A stretch of DNA of 59,137 nucleotides from an uncultured Actinomycetes bacterium. GTDB taxonomy: Bacteria > Actinomycetota > Acidimicrobiia > Acidimicrobiales > SZUA-35. The notes beneath the pieces were generated by a model that had not been told where the DNA came from, did not search any database, and worked only from the letters and a program-made list of their open reading frames with translations. The stretch is taken from positions 1-59,137 of the forward strand of contig CADEDH010000005.1 of NCBI GenBank assembly GCA_902826025.1. The letters are read 5' to 3'. The translations under genes were made by a program, and so were the position numbers. Below, one piece after another: positions 51,702 to 59,137 of this stretch (position 1 is the stretch's first letter; each line of letters opens with the position of its first letter).

Positions 51702-53522
51702 GTGAGTAACCGGGGATGGCGTCTGATCGGGGACGAGCTGCGCCACCGGGCGGGGCGTATCGCCCTGGGCGTCGCCGTGGCCGTGGTGTGGGCCCTGTCC
51801 CGGGTGTTCGTCCCCTACCTGGTGAAGGTGGCCATCGACCGGGGCATCAGCGGGCGCGACACCGGCGCCCTCGTGCGCTGGACGGGGGCCGTGGTGGCCG
51901 TCGGCGCCGTGTCGGCGGCCTGTGCCGGGGGCCGCCGCTATCTCGCCTTCCGTGAGGCCCGGCTGGTGGAAGCCGATCTCCGCAACCGCCTGTTCGCCCA
52001 CATCCAGGGCCTCGACTTCGCTTACTTCGACCGCTCGTCGAGCGGTGATCTGCTGTCTCGGGCCAACAGCGACCTGCTCCAGATCCAGAGCTTCCTCAAC
52101 ATGATCCCCTTCACCCTGGGCAACGGCCTGCAGATCCTGGCCGCGGCCGTGATCCTGGTGACGATCAACCCCCTGCTGGCGCTGTGCGCCCTGGGCACGT
52201 TACCCCTGGTCAACGTGTTGGGTCGGCGGTTCTCGCTCCGGCTCCACCCCTCCATGCAGGGCATCCAGCGGGCCTCGGCCAAGGTGGCAGGGGTGGTGGA
52301 GGAGACCGTGGCCGGCACACGGGTGGTGAAGGGCCTCGGGGCCGAGCCGGTGCAGCAGGCCCGCCTCGAGACCGAGGCCGACGGCCTCTACGACCAGGCC
52401 ATGACCGCGGTGCGGACCCGGGCCCGGTTCAGCCCGGTGCTGGAGGTGCTTCCCACCGTGGGCCTCCTGCTGGTGGTGGCGGTCGGTGGCCACCAAGTGG
52501 TCAACGGATCACTCAGCCTCGGCTCCCTGGTGGCGTTCAACGTCTACGTCAACCAGCTGATCTGGCCCATCCGGTCATTGGGGTTCGTGATCGCCCTGGG
52601 CCAGCGGGCCGTGGCCTCGGCCGAGCGCGTGGCCGAGGTGCTCGACACCGAGCCGGCGGTCACCGAACCGGTCCCGGCCCGTTCGCTGCCCGCCACCCCC
52701 CGGGGCGAAGTCCGCTTCGAGGGCGTACGGTTCGCCTATCCGCCGGCCCCCCGGCGATCGCCGACACCACAGCTCGCCGGGCGCAACGGGACGGCCAGCA
52801 CCCCCGCACGGGCGCCGGTGCTCAGCCACCTCGACCTGGTGATCCACCCGGGCGAGACGGTGGCGCTGGTAGGGGCGACCGGGTCGGGCAAGTCGACCGT
52901 GCCCCGCCTGCTGGCCCGGTTCTACGACGTCGACGCCGGCCGGGTGCTGGTGGACGGCGTTGACGTGCGCCAGGTCTCGCTGGCCGAGCTGCGGCGGGCC
53001 GTGGCCATCGTGTTCGAGGACAGCTTCCTGTTCACCGACTCGATCGCCGCCAACATCGCCTTCGCCCGCCCCGACGCCGACGATGCCACCATCCGCCGGG
53101 CGGCCGAGGCGGCCGGCGCCAGCGAGTTCGTGGAGGCGCTGGCCGGCGGCTACGACACCGAGGTGGGTGAGCGGGGCTACTCCCTGTCGGGCGGCCAACG
53201 CCAGCGCCTGGCCATCGCCCGGGCGCTGGTGGCCTCACCCCGGGTGCTGGTGCTCGACGATGCCACCTCGGCCATCGACCCGGCGAAGGAACAGGAGATC
53301 CTCGACGGCCTCAAGGCAGCGGCGGCCGGCTGCACCACCCTGGTGATCAGCCATCGGCCGGCCACCATCGCCCTGGCCGACCGGGTGATCTTCCTCGACG
53401 GGGGCCGGGTGGCGGCCACCGGCACCCACGACGAGCTGCTGGCCACCACCCCCCGCTACGGGGCCGTGCTCGCCGCCGCCCACGCCAGCGAGGGCAACCG
53501 GGACCCGGAGGCGGCGGTCTGA
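51702..53522 (+). CDS. ABC exporter subunit with degenerate Walker B (Asp)
   Basis: A 606-residue half-transporter with six membrane helices and a C-terminal nucleotide-binding domain. Walker A is GATGSGKST, the signature is SLSGGQRQR, and Walker B reads LVLDDATSAID: the catalytic Glu is replaced by Asp. This is the pattern of the inactive half in heterodimeric exporters such as TM287/288. A Pro/Arg/Ala-rich insert lies before the NBD. GTG 51702 is the best start, with a poor ribosome site. The next gene starts at its stop (TGATG), which fits the partner role. Confidence 0.9.
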   Translation: MSNRGWRLIGDELRHRAGRIALGVAVAVVWALSRVFVPYLVKVAIDRGISGRDTGALVRWTGAVVAVGAVSAACAGGRRYLAFREARLVEADLRNRLFAHIQGLDFAYFDRSSSGDLLSRANSDLLQIQSFLNMIPFTLGNGLQILAAAVILVTINPLLALCALGTLPLVNVLGRRFSLRLHPSMQGIQRASAKVAGVVEETVAGTRVVKGLGAEPVQQARLETEADGLYDQAMTAVRTRARFSPVLEVLPTVGLLLVVAVGGHQVVNGSLSLGSLVAFNVYVNQLIWPIRSLGFVIALGQRAVASAERVAEVLDTEPAVTEPVPARSLPATPRGEVRFEGVRFAYPPAPRRSPTPQLAGRNGTASTPARAPVLSHLDLVIHPGETVALVGATGSGKSTVPRLLARFYDVDAGRVLVDGVDVRQVSLAELRRAVAIVFEDSFLFTDSIAANIAFARPDADDATIRRAAEAAGASEFVEALAGGYDTEVGERGYSLSGGQRQRLAIARALVASPRVLVLDDATSAIDPAKEQEILDGLKAAAAGCTTLVISHRPATIALADRVIFLDGGRVAATGTHDELLATTPRYGAVLAAAHASEGNRDPEAAV

Positions 53523-55405
53523 TGTGGATCGTGGGCGGGGTCTCCGACGACGAACGGCTCGACGCCGCCGCCACCCGGCACGTGATCCGCCGCACCGCGG
53601 CGCTGCTGCGACCCCATCGCCGGCTGGTGGCCATGGCGGCGGCCATGGCCGTGGGCTACGTGGGCACCCAGCTGGCCGGCCCCTACCTGGTACGCATCGC
53701 CATCGACCACGGGGTCATCAAGCGCCGGGAGGGTGTGATCTGGGCCGCGGTGGCGGCCTACACCGGGGTGGCGGCGCTCAACTACGTCTTCGCCCGACGC
53801 CAGATCCTGGCCATCGGCACCCTGGGCGAGAGCTTCCTGCGCGACCTGCGGATCCGCCTGTTCGCCCACCTCCAGCGACTGGGCCTCGGTTACCACGACC
53901 GCCACCCCACCGGCGTGATCGTCAGCCGCCTCACCTCCGACGTCGACTCCATGCAGGAGCTGGTGCAGCAGGGGCTCCAACTGCTGGTGGCCAACCTGCT
54001 GCTGGTCGTGCTGGCCATGGTGCTGCTGGCCGCCGCCTCGCCCCTGCTGGCCCTGTCGTGCTTCGCCTTCGCTCCGGTGCTGATCTGGTCGTCGCGCCGC
54101 TTCAAGCGGCAGTCGAACGACGCCTACCTGGCCGTCCGGGACCGGATCGGGGCCATGCTGGCCCGCCTGTCGGAGTCGCTCAACGGGGTACGGGTGATCC
54201 AGGCCTACACCAGGGAGCCGGTGGAGATCGAGCGGTTCGGTCGGGCCAACCGCTCGTTGTACGAGGCCCACATGCAGGCGGTGCGGGCCCAGAGCTGGTA
54301 CTTGCCCACGGTGGAGGGATGCGGGGTGGCCACCACCGCCCTGGCCGTGGGCTTCGGGGGCTGGCTCGTGCTCCACGACCGTACGACGGTGGGCGTGGTC
54401 GCCTTCTTCGTGCTCACGCTCAACCAGCTGTTCGAGCCGATCCAGCAGCTCAGCCAGCTGTTCAACGTGGTCCAGTCGGCCGGGGCCGCCCTCCACAAGC
54501 TCTACGACCTGCTCGACACGGAACCCGAGGTGACCGAGGCCCCTGATGCCGTGAGCCTGCCGCCGACGGGCGACCTCACCCTCACCGGCGTCGGCTTCGC
54601 CTACGGGCCCGACGCCCCGGCCGTGCTGGCCGATGTGGACCTGACGGTGCACCGGGGCGAGCGGTTGGCCCTGGTGGGCCCGACCGGGGCGGGCAAGAGC
54701 ACGGTGGCCAAGCTGGCGGCCCGCCTCTACGACCCGGTGGCCGGCACCGTGGCCTACGGCGGGGTCGACCTCCGCCACGCCACGCTGCACTCGATCCGGG
54801 CCCGAATTGTGCTCGCCCCCCAGGAAGGGTTCCTGTTCGCCGGCATCCTGCGAGACAACCTCCGCATCGGGCGCCCCGGAGCCACCGACGCCGAGATCGA
54901 GACGGCTCTGGGGCGCCTCGGGATCCTGGAGCGGTTCCAACAGTTGGAGGACGGTCTCGACACCGAGGTCCAGGAGCGGGGGTCGCGCCTGTCGGCCGGG
55001 GAGAAGCAGCTGGTGTCACTGGCCCGGGCCGCCCTGGTGGATCCGCCGGTGCTGATCCTCGACGAGGCCACGTCCAGCCTCGACCCCGGCACCGAGGTGG
55101 AGGTGGAGGCGGCCCTGGAACGGCTGAGCGAAGGCCGCACCGTGATCGTGATCGCCCACCGCCTGTCGAGCGCGGCCCGGGCCGACCGGGTGGCCGTGAT
55201 CGACGGCGGGCATCTGGTGGAGGTCGGCACCCACACCGAGCTGGTGGCGGCCGGGGGCCGGTACGCCGCGCTGTTCGACGCCTGGCTGGCCGGTGTGGGC
55301 GCCGCCTACGGCACCGCCCCCGCCGGCGACGGCACGATCGGCCACGGCACGATCGGCGATGGCACGGTCAGACAGCCCGGTATGGATCGCCTCCCACCCT
55401 CATGA
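53522..55405 (+). CDS. ABC exporter partner subunit with active Walker B and changed signature
   Basis: A 627-residue half-transporter. Walker A is GPTGAGKST, Walker B is LILDEATSSLD with the catalytic Glu, and the signature is RLSAGEKQL, where LSGGQ is changed. This complements the first subunit: the good Walker A/B of this protein meets the good signature of the other, giving one working ATP site and one degenerate site. The C-terminal tail of about 30 residues carries a GTIGH/GTIGD repeat. The ATG overlaps the first gene's stop by one base. Substrate could be lipid, peptide or drug. Confidence 0.92.
   Translation: MWIVGGVSDDERLDAAATRHVIRRTAALLRPHRRLVAMAAAMAVGYVGTQLAGPYLVRIAIDHGVIKRREGVIWAAVAAYTGVAALNYVFARRQILAIGTLGESFLRDLRIRLFAHLQRLGLGYHDRHPTGVIVSRLTSDVDSMQELVQQGLQLLVANLLLVVLAMVLLAAASPLLALSCFAFAPVLIWSSRRFKRQSNDAYLAVRDRIGAMLARLSESLNGVRVIQAYTREPVEIERFGRANRSLYEAHMQAVRAQSWYLPTVEGCGVATTALAVGFGGWLVLHDRTTVGVVAFFVLTLNQLFEPIQQLSQLFNVVQSAGAALHKLYDLLDTEPEVTEAPDAVSLPPTGDLTLTGVGFAYGPDAPAVLADVDLTVHRGERLALVGPTGAGKSTVAKLAARLYDPVAGTVAYGGVDLRHATLHSIRARIVLAPQEGFLFAGILRDNLRIGRPGATDAEIETALGRLGILERFQQLEDGLDTEVQERGSRLSAGEKQLVSLARAALVDPPVLILDEATSSLDPGTEVEVEAALERLSEGRTVIVIAHRLSSAARADRVAVIDGGHLVEVGTHTELVAAGGRYAALFDAWLAGVGAAYGTAPAGDGTIGHGTIGDGTVRQPGMDRLPPS
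55331..55375 (+). repeat. Three 15-bp tandem units in the ABC tail
   Basis: GGCACGATCGGCCAC, GGCACGATCGGCGAT and GGCACGGTCAGACAG repeat with a 15-base period and encode GTIGH, GTIGD, GTVRQ at the C-terminus of the second ABC subunit. They look like a slippage-made tail extension. Confidence 0.7.
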
Positions 55406-55464
55406 CAGACTTGAACCAGCTCGCACGCCCTCCAACGAGGCGTCAAACCAGCCGGAGAAACACC

Positions 55465-56670
55465 ATGGCAACCAGCAGCGGCACCGGACCGGTCGTCATT
55501 CTCGAAGGGGCCCGGACCCCGATCGGGAAGTTCAACGGGGCCTTGACCTCCTTCTCCGCCACCGACCTGGGCGGCATGGCCATCGCCGCCGCGGTGGAGC
55601 GGGCCGGGGTGACCGGGGCCGACGTGGACCAGGTGGTGATGGGCCACGTGCTCACCGCCGGCGAGGGCCAATCGGGCGCCCGCAACGCCAGCGTGAAGGG
55701 CGGGATGCCACTCACCGTCCCCGCCGTGACCGTCAACAAGGTGTGCCTGTCGGGCATCCAGGCCATCAACTACGCCTGGATGCTGATCGCCACCGGCCAG
55801 GCCGACGTGGTGGTGGCCGGCGGCATGGAATCGATGACCAACGCCCCCTACCTGCTGCCCAAGGGCCGCCACGGCTACGGCTACGGCCACGGCCAGGTGA
55901 CCGACTCGCTCCTGTACGACGGCCTGACCTGCGCCATCGAGTCGATGCTGATGGGCGAGAGCACCGATCGCTACGCCGCCACCGAGCACATCAGCCGGGC
56001 CGCCCAGGATCAGTACGCCGCCAACTCCCACGAGCGGGCGGCCAAGGCCATCAAGGACGGCGCGTTCGCCAGCGAGATCGCCGCCGTCAGCATTCCTCAG
56101 CGCAAGGGCGACCCGGTGGTGTTCTCGGAGGACGAGGGCGTGCGCCCCGGCACCGACGCCGACAGCCTGGGCACGCTCAAGCCGGTGTTCGTGGCCGACG
56201 GCACCGTCACCGCCGGCAACGCCTCCCAGCTCAGCGACGGGGCGTCGGCCATGGTGCTGGCCTCGGCCGCCGCCGCCGAGCGCCTGGGGGCCACCCCGCT
56301 GGCCGAGATCATCGCCTACGGCCAGGTGGCCGGGCCTGACAACTGCTCGCTGCTGCGCCAGCCCTCTACCGCCATCCTCAACGCCCTCGAACGGGCGGGT
56401 ATGGGGGTGGCCGACGTCGACCTGTACGAGATGAACGAGGCCTTCTCGGCCGTTGCCCTGGGGGCCATGGAGCACCTGGGCGTGTCCGACGACGTGGTGA
56501 ACGTGAACGGTGGGGCCATCGCTCTCGGCCACCCCCTCGGCATGTCGGGCAACCGCATCACGCTCACCCTGGCCCATGAGCTGCGCCGCCGGGGCGGCGG
56601 CGTGGGGGCGGCCGCTCTGTGCGGCGGCGGCGGCCAGGGCGACGCCCTCCTCATCCGGGTCGCCGGCTGA
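55465..56670 (+). CDS. Acetyl-CoA C-acetyltransferase (thiolase)
   Basis: A 401-residue thiolase. The nucleophile Cys is in NKVCLSGIQA near residue 93, the NEAFSA motif and His in GHPLGMSG near residue 355, and the second Cys in ALCGGGGQGDALL. It condenses or cleaves acetoacetyl-CoA and related 3-oxoacyl-CoA. ATG 55465 is chosen because CGGAG lies eight bases upstream; an ATG at 55402 overlaps the ABC stop but has no ribosome site. It probably serves the acyl-CoA degradation genes elsewhere in the window. Confidence 0.95.
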   Translation: MATSSGTGPVVILEGARTPIGKFNGALTSFSATDLGGMAIAAAVERAGVTGADVDQVVMGHVLTAGEGQSGARNASVKGGMPLTVPAVTVNKVCLSGIQAINYAWMLIATGQADVVVAGGMESMTNAPYLLPKGRHGYGYGHGQVTDSLLYDGLTCAIESMLMGESTDRYAATEHISRAAQDQYAANSHERAAKAIKDGAFASEIAAVSIPQRKGDPVVFSEDEGVRPGTDADSLGTLKPVFVADGTVTAGNASQLSDGASAMVLASAAAAERLGATPLAEIIAYGQVAGPDNCSLLRQPSTAILNALERAGMGVADVDLYEMNEAFSAVALGAMEHLGVSDDVVNVNGGAIALGHPLGMSGNRITLTLAHELRRRGGGVGAAALCGGGGQGDALLIRVAG

Positions 56671-56701
56671 GCGGGAGCGACCCGATCTGACCGTCCGGAA
56701 C

Positions 56702-57271
56702 GTGTCGCCCGCCGCCCGGCGGGCGACCATCACCCGACGTACCAGCGTGGCGGCGGTGGCCCTGGCCGCCATTGCCGCCACCGCCGGACTGTGGGCCGAT
56801 CGCCCGCTGGCCGCCATCGGCGCCTGCGGGTACTTGGCGGCGTTGGCTGTGCTGGCCGAGATCGACCTGGCCGAGCACCGCCTGCCCAACAACCTGGTGG
56901 GCCCGCTGGCCGGCGCCGTCGCCCTGTGGCTGGTGACGGCCGGGATCATCGGCGACGACGTGGGGCGGGCGGTGCGGGCCCTGGCCGTGGGGTTGGCGGT
57001 GGCCGCCGCCTTCCTGGCCGTGGCCGTGGTGGGGGACCTCGGGATGGGCGATGTGAAACTGGCCTTCCCGGTGGGCATGGTCGCCGGTTGGCTGGGAGCC
57101 CAGGCCGGCCAGGCCACGGTGGTGGTCACCGGGCTCGGTGCGGCGGTGGCCGCCGCTGTGGTGCTGGCCCGGGGCCGGGGCCGGGGTGGCGGGCCGCGTC
57201 CCCGGCTGCCCTTCGGGCCATTCCTGGCTCTCGGCGCCCTGGCCGGCCTGCTGGTGGCCGCCCCCGGCTGA
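56702..57271 (+). CDS. Short prepilin peptidase (A24 family, TadV/CpaA-like)
   Basis: A 189-residue membrane protease with five or six helices. The two catalytic Asp are in EIDLAEHRLPN and GDLGMGDVKLAF, the signature GxGDVK of the A24 family. The N-terminal methylase part of GspO/PilD is missing, which is normal for TadV/CpaA enzymes. It cuts the leader of Flp-type prepilins at the cytoplasmic membrane. The start is uncertain; GTG 56702 is used. It begins the Tad/Flp locus with the SAF and TadZ genes. Confidence 0.85.
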   Translation: MSPAARRATITRRTSVAAVALAAIAATAGLWADRPLAAIGACGYLAALAVLAEIDLAEHRLPNNLVGPLAGAVALWLVTAGIIGDDVGRAVRALAVGLAVAAAFLAVAVVGDLGMGDVKLAFPVGMVAGWLGAQAGQATVVVTGLGAAVAAAVVLARGRGRGGGPRPRLPFGPFLALGALAGLLVAAPG

Positions 57272-57397
57272 CGGGCGCCGCCGGCCGCCGTCAAGGGGAT
57301 CGATCCCCCCTCTCCTGCCCTTACGGGGGCGGTGACCAGGTGCTTTAGTCGCTTCACCGGCCATCCGTCGACGGCCGGGGAGGAGACGGACAGGCGC

Positions 57398-58270
57398 ATG
57401 ACCAGTGCACCCACGGCACACCATAACGGCAGCCATCCCGGCGTCGGTCACCTGAACGGCGGCGGCGTAGCCACCCAACCCCGGCCTCCGGCCCCTCCGC
57501 CGAGTGCCGACCAGACGGCGGCCGGCATCGACCTCCAACGACCGGTGGGAGTCCCCACCGCACCCCGTCGGCCCCGCAACAAGCTGTGGATGGTGGCCGG
57601 TGCCGTGCTGGTGCTGTTGTCGGGTCTGTCGGCCCTCGTGATCGCCCAGAGCCTGTCGAGCCGGGTCGACGTGCTGGTGGCCACCCGGGACATCGCCCGG
57701 GGCCAGGTGATCACCGACGACGACCTGTCGACGGCGTCGATCTCGGCCACCAGTGGCGTGAAGGCCATCGATCCCGGCCGGCGGGGTGAGATCGTGGGCC
57801 AGATCGCCACCGGCCCTATCGGGCCGGGCACCATCCTGCACCCGTCCCAGTTCGTCGACGGGGCGGCCGGTGACGGCGAGAAGGTGATCGTGGGTGCGGC
57901 GCTGGAGCCGGGCCAGTTCCCCCGCTTCGGTCTCAACCCGGGCGACGAGGTGGTGCTGATGGAGGTCAGCTCCCGCACCGCCACTGCCGGCGACGGCCTC
58001 GCCGCCGGACCCCGGGAGCTGGGCCGGGGCGAGGTGGTGGAGGTGGTGGAGCTCACCGACCCCGACAAGCTCCTGGTGACGCTGCGGGTCAACGCCGCCC
58101 TTGCCGTGTCGATCAGCGAGCGGGCCGAGCAGGGTCGCCTCCGCCTCGGCCTGGTCGACAACGGCTTCCCCGATGAGGTGGTGAAACCCCTCGACCCGGC
58201 CGACCCGGTGACGCCGGCCGAGCCCAATACCACGGCCACCTCGGCCATCACCGCCACCACGCAGGGCTGA
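57398..58270 (+). CDS. cpaB: SAF-domain Flp pilus assembly protein CpaB/RcpC-like
   Basis: A 290-residue protein. A Pro/Gly-rich cytoplasmic N-terminus (about 60 residues) precedes one membrane helix (KLWMVAGAVLVLLSGLSALV). A SAF domain (VLVATRDIARGQVITDDDLS, then GQIATGPIGPGTILHPSQFV) and a beta-rich part follow. In Tad systems CpaB/RcpC sits in the periplasm or outer face and helps pilus assembly. Start ATG 57398 was chosen over GTG 57332 because the latter has no conserved residues. It is followed after four bases by the TadZ-like gene. Confidence 0.88.
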   Translation: MTSAPTAHHNGSHPGVGHLNGGGVATQPRPPAPPPSADQTAAGIDLQRPVGVPTAPRRPRNKLWMVAGAVLVLLSGLSALVIAQSLSSRVDVLVATRDIARGQVITDDDLSTASISATSGVKAIDPGRRGEIVGQIATGPIGPGTILHPSQFVDGAAGDGEKVIVGAALEPGQFPRFGLNPGDEVVLMEVSSRTATAGDGLAAGPRELGRGEVVEVVELTDPDKLLVTLRVNAALAVSISERAEQGRLRLGLVDNGFPDEVVKPLDPADPVTPAEPNTTATSAITATTQG

Positions 58271-58274
58271 GCCG

Positions 58275-59137
58275 ATGATCGTGTCCCTCACCTCCGCCCG
58301 GTCCAGCCCCGGGGTGACGTCGCTGGCCGTGGGCATGGCCTATGTCTGGCAGGAGCTCGGCTACCAGCCCCTGCTGGTGGAGGCCGACCCGGCCGGCGGT
58401 GTGCTCGGCCTGCGGTTCGACCTTCCGTCCGAGCCCTCGTTCACCACCCTCAGCGCCGACCTGCGGCGGGGTTCGGACCCCCAGCGGATCGTCGACAACA
58501 CGGCCCGGATCCGGGGGGTCACCACCCTGCTCAGCTCGGTCGACCCGGCCCAGGCCGCTCGTGTGCTCAGCCGCAGCGCCGGCATCATGGCCGCCGAGCT
58601 GCCATCGCTGCGGCGACCGGTTGTGATCGACGCCGGCCGGCTCGGCGCCGACAGCCCCAGCCTCCCTTTGCTCCAGGCCTCGCACCGGGTGCTGGTGTTG
58701 TGCCGGCCGCGGGTGGAGGAGGCCCAGGCCATGCTGTTCGGCCTCCGGGTCCTGCGGGGGTTGGACTGCCGCTGCGGGCTGGTGGTGGTGGGTGAGCGGG
58801 GACCCCACGATCCCCACGAGATCGCAGCCCTGGCCGGGGTGCCTCTGGTGGCCGTGCTGCCCGACGATGCCGTGCTGGCCACCGCCCTCACCGGCGGTGT
58901 CTACAACGAGAAGCGGCTGAAGCGGTCGCTGTTGTGGCGCTCGATCGCCGCCCTGTCCCGCTCGGTCCTCCAGGCCCCGGTTCCGGCCCCTGCTGCCCGG
59001 GCGGCGACCCGGCCTGGGGCGCAGGCCACCGCGGCGCCAGTCCCCGTCGCCCCGATGGCGACGGCCGACCAGATCGACCCCGCGGCGGCGGCACCCATCC
59101 CGATGGGCCTGGCCCTGGCTGCGGCCCAGGCTGTCGC
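58275..59137 (+). CDS. tadZ: TadZ/CpaE-like MinD-family protein with lost Walker A Lys (partial)
   Basis: The first 287 residues of a MinD/ParA-like protein; it runs off the window. The start (MIVSLTSARSSPGVTSLAVG) aligns with the deviant Walker A (KGGxGKT/S), but both Lys are gone, and GK is GV. LLVEADPAGGVLGLRF is the switch I-like Asp, and VVIDAGRLG the Walker B. TadZ proteins often have atypical Walker A boxes and act as polar hubs of the Tad apparatus. A Pro/Ala-rich segment begins near residue 240. ATG 58275 is in a tight operon with CpaB. Confidence 0.85.
   Translation, partial: MIVSLTSARSSPGVTSLAVGMAYVWQELGYQPLLVEADPAGGVLGLRFDLPSEPSFTTLSADLRRGSDPQRIVDNTARIRGVTTLLSSVDPAQAARVLSRSAGIMAAELPSLRRPVVIDAGRLGADSPSLPLLQASHRVLVLCRPRVEEAQAMLFGLRVLRGLDCRCGLVVVGERGPHDPHEIAALAGVPLVAVLPDDAVLATALTGGVYNEKRLKRSLLWRSIAALSRSVLQAPVPAPAARAATRPGAQATAAPVPVAPMATADQIDPAAAAPIPMGLALAAAQAV

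Overview
The window is a high-GC stretch of an actinobacterial chromosome. The best guess is an uncultured or little-studied member of the Acidimicrobiia. This rests on very high GC third positions, many SDR, P450, CaiB/BaiF and LLM-flavin enzymes, a DUF222/13E12-type HNH gene, a DUF397 plus XRE-DUF5753 pair, a Flp/Tad pilus locus with a short prepilin peptidase, and many leaderless-looking promoters (TANNNT about 6-8 bases before ATG or GTG). No rRNA, tRNA, CRISPR array or insertion sequence was recognised.

Layout. (1) 1-7756, minus strand: an eight-gene catabolic cluster (Rieske oxygenase, SDR, CaiB-type CoA transferase, quinone-oxidoreductase-like enzyme, SDR, P450, LLM flavin oxidoreductase, SDR). 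Its genes touch or overlap, and a perfect 16-bp palindrome sits in front of the first gene. (2) 7944-11920: an accessory patch with a PRC-barrel protein, a DUF397 gene fused in frame across a UGA to a Gfo/Idh/MocA dehydrogenase without a canonical start, an XRE-DUF5753 regulator, an orphan sigma factor, a large inverted repeat and a small winged-helix-like protein. Base composition between about 8850 and 10250 is clearly less GC-rich than its surroundings. (3) 11958-17481: thioesterase, acyl-CoA carboxylase beta subunit, a frameshifted DUF7065-like gene, SDR, amidase. (4) 17540-29455: a polytopic membrane protein fused to a patatin-like lipase, hydroxyacid dehydrogenase, orphan E2-like protein, TTC38-like TPR protein, Crp/Fnr regulator, ECF sigma plus partner, and a GNAT/acyl-CoA synthetase fusion. 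(5) 29665-42022: dual-CDGSH protein, ATP-dependent DNA ligase, DHA2 efflux pump, threonine aldolase, a secreted five-repeat protein, aldo/keto reductase, HNH endonuclease, GMC oxidoreductase, second P450. (6) 42159-48395: two tandem beta-helix surface proteins, CoA transferase, MFS exporter. (7) 48462-51592: a coenzyme-B12 acyl-CoA mutase (large subunit, B12 subunit, MeaB chaperone) whose substrate residues read as isobutyryl-CoA mutase rather than methylmalonyl-CoA mutase. (8) 51702-56670: an asymmetric heterodimeric ABC exporter and a thiolase. (9) 56702-59137: the start of a Tad/Flp pilus locus (prepilin peptidase, SAF/CpaB protein, TadZ-like protein with a ruined P-loop).

The metabolic theme is activation and breakdown of acyl-CoA-linked or hydrophobic substrates: two P450s, a Rieske oxygenase, two CaiB enzymes, a carboxylase, a thiolase, and a mutase linking branched and linear C4 acyl-CoA. 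The most unusual items are the DUF397-UGA-Gfo/Idh arrangement, the paired beta-helix proteins with their stalk at opposite ends, the secreted five-repeat protein, the membrane-patatin fusion, and a DNA-damage-type promoter in front of the HNH gene. All functions are read from sequence motifs; no database search was possible.
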